A stretch of DNA of 49,620 nucleotides. Origin: Magnetococcales bacterium. Lineage in GTDB: Bacteria; Pseudomonadota; Magnetococcia; Magnetococcales; Magnetaquicoccaceae. Below are positions 43,397 to 49,620 of the stretch, piece by piece (the first letter of the stretch is position 1; the number at the start of each line of letters is the position of its first letter). The stretch lies in contig JADGAY010000004.1 of NCBI GenBank assembly GCA_015231775.1, forward strand, positions 1 through 49,620, read 5' to 3'. The position numbers and the translations under genes were made by a program. The notes beneath the pieces are model-generated. The model searched no databases. It was not told the DNA's origin and saw nothing but the letters and a program-made list of their open reading frames with translations.

Positions 43397-44149
43397 TCAG
43401 TCGATCTTGCGCGCCGAGGGGGGCAGAACCGCGATCAGGGATTGCATCAGCATGCGCGGGTTGACACCCTTTTGAATGCTGATCATGCCATCGATGATCA
43501 CCTGACGGACCATCTGCTCCTCCTCGCTGTAGGCCACCAGCTTGTAGGAGATCGGAATCGCCACCAGATTGGCGATCAGGATGCCGTAGAAGGTGCTGAC
43601 CAGGGCCGTGGCCAATCCGGGTCCGATGGCGGAGGGATCCTCCATGTGACCGAGCATCTGCGCCAGACCGATCAGGGTACCCAGGAGTCCGAAGGCGGGG
43701 GCCGCCTCGGCGATCCCCTCGAAGATCCCCACGCCGTTGCGATGGCGATCCTTTTGACAGCTCAACTCCTTGGCGAGGATCTTCTCCAGGAAGGCGGGAT
43801 CCGCCCCATCGACGCAGTGGTTGATCGCCTTTTGCAGGAATTCGTCATCCGACTTCACCTTCTCCAGGGCGAGGATGCCATCCTTGCGGGCGATCTGCGA
43901 CATCTCGACGATCTGCTTGATGATCTTGTGGATGTCGTGGGACTTGACGAAAAAGGCCTTCATCAGGATGCTGAAGGCTCCGAACACTTCACTCATGCGA
44001 TGCCGAATGAGCAGCGAGGCGATGGTCCCGCCAAAGACGATCAGGATGCTGGGGATGTCCACGAACATGCCCAGTTGGCCACCCATCAGGATGGCGCCGA
44101 TCATCAGCACCAACCCGAACACGAAGCCGATTATCGTTGCGAAATCCAT
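43397..44149 (-). CDS. motA: MotA/PomA-family stator protein
   Basis: A 250-residue membrane protein with four helices: ATIIGFVFGLVLMIGAILMGG, IPSILIVFGGTIASLLI, then APAFGLLGTLIGLAQMLG and ALVSTFYGILIANLVAIPISYKL. The cytoplasmic loop has the conserved IARKDGILALE, with the Arg and Glu that contact FliG, and the FE..a...PAFGLLGTLIGL proline region. It resembles the sodium-type PomA/MotA branch. Unlike its MotB-like partner it has no obvious defect. AGGAT precedes the ATG; a candidate promoter lies about 60-90 bp upstream. Confidence 0.93.
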   Translation of the reverse strand: MDFATIIGFVFGLVLMIGAILMGGQLGMFVDIPSILIVFGGTIASLLIRHRMSEVFGAFSILMKAFFVKSHDIHKIIKQIVEMSQIARKDGILALEKVKSDDEFLQKAINHCVDGADPAFLEKILAKELSCQKDRHRNGVGIFEGIAEAAPAFGLLGTLIGLAQMLGHMEDPSAIGPGLATALVSTFYGILIANLVAIPISYKLVAYSEEEQMVRQVIIDGMISIQKGVNPRMLMQSLIAVLPPSARKID

Positions 44150-44207
44150 GGCGCCGGTATCCTGTCAGATCATTCGTATCAATGAAAATCACGCAAGGGA
44201 TGTTCCA

Positions 44208-44236
44208 ATTCTCATCGCGAAGCCGCGATCTGTCAA
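44208..44236 (-). promoter_or_regulatory. Candidate motA promoter with palindromic spacer
   Basis: On the minus strand, a perfect TTGACA and GAGAAT (four of six) are separated by exactly 17 bases. Almost all of the spacer is an inverted repeat, ATCGCG-GCTT-CGCGAT. The -35 overlaps the mtnA stop codon. The repeat could be an operator or the mtnA 3' hairpin. Confidence 0.45.
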
Positions 44237-45282
44237 GCCTTGAGCACCGCGCGCATGCGGATGGCATCCGGCGCATGGACCACCCCCCGTTCGGTGACCA
44301 GGGCCGTGACCAGCTCCGCCGGGGTGACATCGAAGGCGGGATTGAACACCCGAACCCCCTCGGCGGCGATGCGCAGGCCGCGCACATGGGTCACCTCCTC
44401 GCCGGGGCGCTCCTCGATGGGGATTTCCAGGCCGGTAGGGGTGGCGAAATCGACGGTGGAGAGGGGACAGGCGACCAGGAACGGGAGCCCGTGGCGTCGC
44501 GCCAGGACCGCATGGCCATAGGTGCCGATCTTGTTGGCCACATCGCCGTTGGCCGCCACCCGATCGGCGCCCACCACCACGGCATCGATCAGGCCGCGAC
44601 TCATGGCGTGTCCGGACATGGAGTCGGTCATCAGGGTCACTTCGAAGCCATCCTGTTCCAGCTCCCAGGCGGTAAGCCGCGCCCCCTGCCAGAAGGGACG
44701 GGTTTCGGTGGCAAACACCCGCACCTCGCCGAAACGCTCCCTGGCGGCGCGGATCACCCCGAGGGCGGTGCCATACCCGGCGGTGGCCAGCGCCCCGGCA
44801 TTGCAGTGGGTCATGATGGTCAAGGGACGCCCCGCCGGGGGCTCGGGGAGGATCGCGGCCCCGGCTTGACCCATGGCCCGACACGAGGCGATATCCTCCC
44901 GGCGGATCGCTTCGGCTTCCCGCAGCAGCCGCTCGGGGAGATCGACCGGATCCCCCGCGAGCAGGGGTTCGAGGCGATCCAACGCCCAGCCCAGATTGAC
45001 CGCCGTGGGACGGGCCTGACGCAACAGGCGCAACCCCTCGGCCATGGCCTCGGGCCAGGAGGCCGGGGTTCCCGAGCGGGCCAGACGAAACGCCTCGACC
45101 GCCACCCCGAAGGCCGCCGCGCAGCCGATGGCCGGCGCACCGCGCACCACCATGGCGCGAATCGCCTCGGCCACCTCGGCGGCGGAGGCGAACTCCAGAT
45201 GGATCACCTCTGCCGGCAGCAGGCGTTGATCGAGCATGCGCACCTTGCCATCCTTCCAGACAGCCACATCGAAAACGGTCAT
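44233..45282 (-). CDS. mtnA: S-methyl-5-thioribose-1-phosphate isomerase
   Basis: A 349-residue enzyme of the methionine salvage pathway that converts methylthioribose-1-phosphate to methylthioribulose-1-phosphate. VVRGAPAIGCAAAFG, TRPTAVNLGWA-type region, the catalytic C160 in MTHCNAGALATAGYGTALGV and D240 in VVVGADRVAANGDVANKIGTY are all present; the two residues fall at the same numbers as in the Bacillus enzyme. AGGAG lies 6 bases before the ATG. It starts 9 bp after the prmA stop, so the two are cotranscribed. No other salvage genes are in the window. Confidence 0.95.
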   Translation of the reverse strand: MTVFDVAVWKDGKVRMLDQRLLPAEVIHLEFASAAEVAEAIRAMVVRGAPAIGCAAAFGVAVEAFRLARSGTPASWPEAMAEGLRLLRQARPTAVNLGWALDRLEPLLAGDPVDLPERLLREAEAIRREDIASCRAMGQAGAAILPEPPAGRPLTIMTHCNAGALATAGYGTALGVIRAARERFGEVRVFATETRPFWQGARLTAWELEQDGFEVTLMTDSMSGHAMSRGLIDAVVVGADRVAANGDVANKIGTYGHAVLARRHGLPFLVACPLSTVDFATPTGLEIPIEERPGEEVTHVRGLRIAAEGVRVFNPAFDVTPAELVTALVTERGVVHAPDAIRMRAVLKA

Positions 45283-45291
45283 CGTTTCTCC

Positions 45292-46146
45292 TTAGATCCT
45301 CAACAACAACACCGCCCACTCCTCGATGAACAGGGATCGCTCCAGGCGCGCCCCCTCCCCTTCAAAGGCCAGTTGCACCTCCCGCGCCTGCTCCCGCAGA
45401 ATCCCGGAGAGGATCAACCCACCCCCCGGCGCCACCGCCGCCACCAGCCGCGCCGCGTTCTCCAGCAGCACCGAGGCCAGAATGTTGGCCACCACGGTCC
45501 CGAAGCGCCCCTCGGGCACGTCGGCGCGCTCGAACAGCGCCACCCGTCCGGCCACCCCGTTGATCTCCACGTTGCGCCGCGCCGTCTCCACCGCCACCGG
45601 ATCCAGATCGGTCCCCAGCACCGACTCGGCCCCAAGCAGGGCCGCCCAGATCGCCAGAATCCCGGAACCGCTCCCCATGTCCAGCACCCGCCCCAACGGT
45701 CGCGCGTCGGTCAACGCCTCGAGCAGCTCCAGACAGCCACGGGTGGTGGCATGGGTGCCACTGCCAAAGGCCATCTCCGGATCCATGCGGATCACCAGGC
45801 GCTCCGGTTCATCGCCGGGGGGCTCCAGCCACGACGGCACGATCCACAACCGCCGCCCCACCTTCAAGGGGTGATAATCGACCTTCCACGCCTCGGCCCA
45901 ATCCGCGTCGGGAAGCGCTTGCCACGCCACGGCAGCTCTGTCGAGGGCCACATCGTGGGCCGCCAACAGCAACCGCAAACGGATCTCCAGATCGTCCCGG
46001 TCCACCGTCTCCTCGAAATAACCGGTCACCAGCAACCGCTCGCCGGTCAGGCTGGTCGAAACCCCCATGGAGCCCTCGTCGGCCAACCACTCGGCCACGG
46101 GTTCATCCCATGGGCGATCCACCATCACACGCAATTCCCAGGTCAT
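45292..46146 (-). CDS. prmA: Ribosomal protein L11 methyltransferase
   Basis: A 284-residue PrmA. An N-terminal alpha/beta L11-recognition domain (MTWELRVMVDRPWDEPVAEWLADEG...) is followed by the methyltransferase domain: FGSGTHATTRGCLELLEAL, SAM loop LDMGSGSGILAIWAALLGA, DLDPVAVETARRNVEING and VVANILASVLL. It trimethylates lysines and the N-terminus of ribosomal protein L11. The ATG at 46146 has only a weak Shine-Dalgarno (GGAA). It is divergent from mfd and followed by mtnA. Confidence 0.95.
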   Translation of the reverse strand: MTWELRVMVDRPWDEPVAEWLADEGSMGVSTSLTGERLLVTGYFEETVDRDDLEIRLRLLLAAHDVALDRAAVAWQALPDADWAEAWKVDYHPLKVGRRLWIVPSWLEPPGDEPERLVIRMDPEMAFGSGTHATTRGCLELLEALTDARPLGRVLDMGSGSGILAIWAALLGAESVLGTDLDPVAVETARRNVEINGVAGRVALFERADVPEGRFGTVVANILASVLLENAARLVAAVAPGGGLILSGILREQAREVQLAFEGEGARLERSLFIEEWAVLLLRI

Positions 46147-46237
46147 TCTTTTTATTCCGATCCCCAGACGAAGCCATCCCGATTTGCCTATCCTTCTCCC
46201 GCGTGCCCGTTCATGAAAAAAAACATCGCGAACAGAG

Positions 46238-46266
46238 TTGACAGCGGATCTTATCTGATCCTAAAT
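46238..46266 (+). promoter_or_regulatory. Candidate mfd promoter
   Basis: A perfect TTGACA followed after 17 bases by CTAAAT (three of six), or after 18 bases by TAAATA. The spacer contains the palindrome GGATC-TTATCT-GATCC. It lies about 70 bp before the mfd start in the 186-bp gap between mfd and the divergent prmA. Confidence 0.4.
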
Positions 46267-46332
46267 ACACAATCAAATAATCGTCCGATACACCGCGCCC
46301 AGCACCCGCTACCACCATCTCCTGAAAATCTC

Positions 46333-49300
46333 GTGAAACATCCCCTGCTCGCGCCGCTCGCTCCCCTGATGGATCGCCGTGGCCCTCCCCATCCGCTTCT
46401 GGGCAACGCGCCCGGAGCCGCGCTCGCCTGGTTGGCGGTGGAGTGTACCCGACACATCCCAGGTCCGGTGGTGGTCGTCACCGGCAACACGGCTCGTGCC
46501 GAAAGTCTGTATCGGGAGCTGCTCTTTTTCGCCGATCAGCACCAACCCGCCCTGACGCTGCTGCCGTTTCCCTCCTGGGAGACCCTCCCCTTCGAGCGGC
46601 TCTCCCCGTATGGTCCGATCATGGGCGAACGGATCCGCGCATTGTTCCGCCTCACCCAGACCCTGGGGGGGGGACCGATCAGCGCCGGGGATGTCGCCGG
46701 ACACACCCTGACCACCCTGATCACCACCCCGGCGGCGCTCATGCGGCGCACCGTGCCCCATCGCTATCTGGCCACCCACGGCTTCTCCGTGGCCAAGGGG
46801 GATCAACTCGACATCGCCGCCCTGCGGCTCTTCTTCACCTCGGCGGGCTATCGCGCCGTCTCCCAGGTGGAGGAGCCCGGCGAGTTCGCCATTCGCGGCG
46901 GCATCATCGACCTCTTCCCACCCGGTCGCGAGGATCCGGTCCGCCTGGAGCTGTTCGGCGACGAGGTGGAGACCTTGCGCCTCTTCGATCCCATCACCCA
47001 GCGCTCCACCGACCGCATCCCGAGGGTGCAGGCGCTGCCGGTGAGCGAGGTGATCCTCACCGAGGAGACCATTCGCGACTTCCGCGCCGCCTTCCGCCAG
47101 GCCAATGGCATCGGCGCCGCCGAGGACGAGCTGTATAAAGCCATCTCCAAGGGCGAGAAGGCCCAGGGGATGGAGCAGTATCTCCCCCTCTTCTACAGCC
47201 CGGCGGAGAGCTTTTTCGACTATCTGCCGCCCGACACCCTCTTTCTGCTCGACAGCGACGCCCTGGCCGAGGCGCGCCACTTCGAGGCCGAAGTCAACGA
47301 ACGGCTCGCCCAACTGGATGCCGAGGGGCCCCGCGACCCGTTCCATCCCGCGCCCCCCCGTGAACTCTATCTGTCCGCGGACGCCCTCTCGGAACAGCTC
47401 AACCGCTTCGCCACCTTCGCCACCTCCCCCCAGGCGGCACCAGGGGGTATCTCCCTCGGGTTCGATCCGTCCCCGCGCTTCATCCTGCCGCCTGATCCCG
47501 ACCACCCGGACCCGCCCCGTCCGCCGCTGGATCTGGCCGGCGAGACGATCCGCGCGGCCCAGGCCCAAGGGTTCCAGGTGTGCATCACCGCCGCCTCGAT
47601 GGGACAACGGGAGCGGCTGCGCGAATTGTTGGAGGATCACAAAATCCCCACCGGCATGGTGGCCCACTGGCGCGAACTGGCCTCCCGTCCCGCCTCGACC
47701 ACCTGCTGGCTGGCGGTCGGCGACCTGGAGACCGGCTTCATCCATGGCCGCATGGGGATCCTGCTGCTCACCGACAGCGCCATCTTCGGCATCAAGAGCA
47801 AACGTCGCAAAACCGATCCCCGCTATCTGGATCAACTCCTGGCCGGATTCGCCGATCTCAAGGAGATGGATCCGGTGGTGCACGCCGACCACGGCGTGGG
47901 TCGCTACGGCGGACTCCACTCCCTGGAGGTGGGCGGGATCAAGAACGATTTCCTGCTCATCCACTACGCCGGCACCGACAAACTCTACGCCCCGGTGGAG
48001 ACCCTCGACCGGGTGACCAAATACATCGGCGCCGAGGATGTTCCCCTCGACAAGCTGGGCGGGATCAAATGGGAGAAGACCCGCGAAAAGGCCAAACGCA
48101 AGATCCTGGAGATGGCCGAGGAGCTGGTGCGTCTGCAAGCCCAACGCGAGGCGCACAAGGGGTTCGGCTTCACCCCCCACGATCCGCTCCTGGAGGAGTT
48201 CGCCGCCGGCTTCCCCTTCGAGGAGACCCCGGACCAGACCGCCGCCATCGAGGCGGTGCTGGCCGACATGGCCTCGGCGCGCCCCATGGACCGTCTGGTG
48301 TGCGGAGATGTCGGTTTCGGCAAGACCGAGGTCGCCCTGCGCGCCGCCTTCCGCGCGGTGATGGATGGCAAGCAGGTGGCGGTGTTGACCCCTACCACCA
48401 TTCTCACCCAACAGCACTACGAAACCTTTGTCCGCCGGCTCGCGGCCTATCCGGTGACGGTGGAGATCCTGTCGCGTTTCCGCACCCCGGCGGAACAGAA
48501 AAATGCCATCGAGATGATCGCCCACGGCGGCGTGGACATCGTGGTCGGCACCCATCGTCTGTTGCAAAAGGATGTGGTGTTCAAGGATCTGGGGTTATTG
48601 GTCATCGATGAAGAGCAGCGTTTCGGCGTGGTGCACAAGGAGCGCATCAAGCAACTGCGGGCCACGGTGGATATCCTCACCCTGACCGCGACCCCCATCC
48701 CCAGAACCCTGCACATGGCCATGAGCGGGCTGCGGGATATCTCCATCATCGCCACCCCGCCGGTGAACCGACTGGCGATCCGCACCTTCGTGTTGCAGTA
48801 CGATCGCCAGAAGGTGCGCGAGGCGGTACTGCGGGAGATCTATCGCGGCGGACAGGTGTTCTTTGTCCACAACCGGGTGGATGATATTGAAAAATTGGCC
48901 GCTGATCTGGCGGAACTGGTGCCCGAGGCCCGGATCGGCGTGGCCCACGGCCAGATGCGCGAGGGACGGCTGGAGAAGATTATGCTCTCCTTCTACCAGC
49001 AGGAGTTCAATCTGCTGGTCTGCACCACGATCATCGAAAACGGGGTGGACATCCCCACCGCCAACACCATCATCATCCACCGCGCCGACCGGTTCGGCCT
49101 GGCCCAGCTCCATCAATTGCGCGGACGGGTGGGCCGTTCGAAACACCGCGCCTATGCCTATCTGTTCATTCCCGATCCCCGCTCCCTCACCGAGGATGCC
49201 ATGCGCCGCCTGGAGGCGATCGAATCCATGGGAGAACTGGGGGCCGGCTTCACCCTGGCCACCCACGACATGGAGATCCGCGGGGTGGGCAACATCCTCG

Positions 49301-49620
49301 GGGACGAGCAGTCCGGGCAGATCGAGGAGGTGGGGTTCGATCTCTACAACCAGATGTTGAAAGAGGCGGTGGAGGCGCTGCGGGCCGGTCACGGGCAACC
49401 GCTGCCGGCGGGAACGAAGGCGGAGGAGGAGTTCTCCCCGGTCATCAACCTGCACCTCTCCACCCACATCCCGGACGACTACGTGCCGGACGTGCGCCAG
49501 CGGCTCACGCTCTACAAGCGCATCGCCACCTTGGAGACCGCCGAGGATCTGCGGGAGATGCGCGCCGAACTGACCGACCGTTTCGGCCCCCTGCCCGACT
49601 CCACCTCCAACCTGTTGCGG
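46333..49620 (+). CDS. mfd: Transcription-repair coupling factor, 3'-truncated by window end
   Basis: 1096 codons are present of a protein usually about 1150 long; the frame runs off the right edge, which is why the ORF track lacks it. The N-terminal UvrB-like region shows LLPFPSWETLPFERLSPY and EEPGEFAIRGGIIDLFPP. The RNA polymerase interaction domain has VVHADHGVGRYGGL...DFLLIHYAGTDKLYAPV. The translocase has Walker A CGDVGFGKTEVA, TPTTILTQQHY, box DEEQRFGV, TATPIPRTLHMAMSGLRDIS, TTIIENGVDIPTANT and QLRGRVGRS. Mfd removes stalled polymerase at lesions and recruits UvrA. The start is GTG 46333 or ATG 46369; neither has a good Shine-Dalgarno. ORF 46309-48567 on the minus strand is its shadow. 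Confidence 0.95.
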   Translation, partial: MKHPLLAPLAPLMDRRGPPHPLLGNAPGAALAWLAVECTRHIPGPVVVVTGNTARAESLYRELLFFADQHQPALTLLPFPSWETLPFERLSPYGPIMGERIRALFRLTQTLGGGPISAGDVAGHTLTTLITTPAALMRRTVPHRYLATHGFSVAKGDQLDIAALRLFFTSAGYRAVSQVEEPGEFAIRGGIIDLFPPGREDPVRLELFGDEVETLRLFDPITQRSTDRIPRVQALPVSEVILTEETIRDFRAAFRQANGIGAAEDELYKAISKGEKAQGMEQYLPLFYSPAESFFDYLPPDTLFLLDSDALAEARHFEAEVNERLAQLDAEGPRDPFHPAPPRELYLSADALSEQLNRFATFATSPQAAPGGISLGFDPSPRFILPPDPDHPDPPRPPLDLAGETIRAAQAQGFQVCITAASMGQRERLRELLEDHKIPTGMVAHWRELASRPASTTCWLAVGDLETGFIHGRMGILLLTDSAIFGIKSKRRKTDPRYLDQLLAGFADLKEMDPVVHADHGVGRYGGLHSLEVGGIKNDFLLIHYAGTDKLYAPVETLDRVTKYIGAEDVPLDKLGGIKWEKTREKAKRKILEMAEELVRLQAQREAHKGFGFTPHDPLLEEFAAGFPFEETPDQTAAIEAVLADMASARPMDRLVCGDVGFGKTEVALRAAFRAVMDGKQVAVLTPTTILTQQHYETFVRRLAAYPVTVEILSRFRTPAEQKNAIEMIAHGGVDIVVGTHRLLQKDVVFKDLGLLVIDEEQRFGVVHKERIKQLRATVDILTLTATPIPRTLHMAMSGLRDISIIATPPVNRLAIRTFVLQYDRQKVREAVLREIYRGGQVFFVHNRVDDIEKLAADLAELVPEARIGVAHGQMREGRLEKIMLSFYQQEFNLLVCTTIIENGVDIPTANTIIIHRADRFGLAQLHQLRGRVGRSKHRAYAYLFIPDPRSLTEDAMRRLEAIESMGELGAGFTLATHDMEIRGVGNILGDEQSGQIEEVGFDLYNQMLKEAVEALRAGHGQPLPAGTKAEEEFSPVINLHLSTHIPDDYVPDVRQRLTLYKRIATLETAEDLREMRAELTDRFGPLPDSTSNLLR

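Noticed and set aside
46309-48567. 752-residue minus-strand ORF
   Set aside because: Antisense of mfd, whose frame is continuous from 46333 to the window end.

Overview
The window is GC-rich bacterial chromosome, densely coded on both strands, from a Gram-negative, probably motile organism. It has LPS inner-core glycosyltransferases, a MotA/MotB-type pair, PilZ proteins, CheX-like proteins and four large phosphorelay kinases. This gene mix would suit an environmental proteobacterium such as a member of the Magnetococcales, but that assignment is an impression from gene content. No rRNA, tRNA, CRISPR array, IS element or origin was recognised. The first ~1.08 kb is clearly AT-rich and looks acquired.

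Layout. 0-1.1 kb: an unknown AT-rich gene and a HEPN-like gene. 1.2-9 kb: an ABC-F ATPase (minus strand); a plus-strand run of Uma2-type nuclease, DUF3301 protein, membrane protein and hybrid kinase; then a secreted coiled-coil repeat protein and a small membrane protein (minus). 9.1-15.6 kb: a 1539-residue multi-PAS/GAF hybrid kinase followed by a REC-GGDEF-EAL protein. 15.75-16.0 kb: tandem hairpin repeats. 16-20 kb: AI-2E-family transporter, rsmB and purH, then a hairpin-rich intergenic region. 20.3-24.9 kb: LPS genes (waaC-like, waaE-like GT2, waaG-like GT4, rfbD) with a DUF1640-type membrane protein. 25.1-31.6 kb: a CheX-like protein; a minus-strand pair of periplasmic binding protein and hybrid kinase; a ParD/RelE-type toxin-antitoxin pair; and an OmpR/TorR-type regulator. 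32-35.4 kb: a REC-PAS-kinase-REC protein, rsmA and a second CheX-like protein. 35.6-39.9 kb: a divergent glycan cluster of glycosyltransferase, two methyltransferases and a deacetylase-like protein. 39.9-44.2 kb: a minus-strand run of motA, a motB-like gene and two PilZ genes. 44.2-49.6 kb: prmA-mtnA and a divergent mfd that runs off the right edge.

How they fit together. Much of the window is signal transduction converging on phosphorelay and c-di-GMP: GGDEF-EAL turnover on one side and PilZ receptors beside a stator-like pair on the other. The most unusual locus is 39.9-44.2 kb. There the MotB-like protein has Ser24 where the ion-carrying Asp of PomB/MotB should be and has a degenerate OmpA domain. 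It is followed by two proteins whose PilZ RxxxR and NxSxxG motifs are separated by long helical inserts. A three-hairpin repeat sits just after the motB-like stop codon, and two more copies lie in tandem at 15.75 kb.
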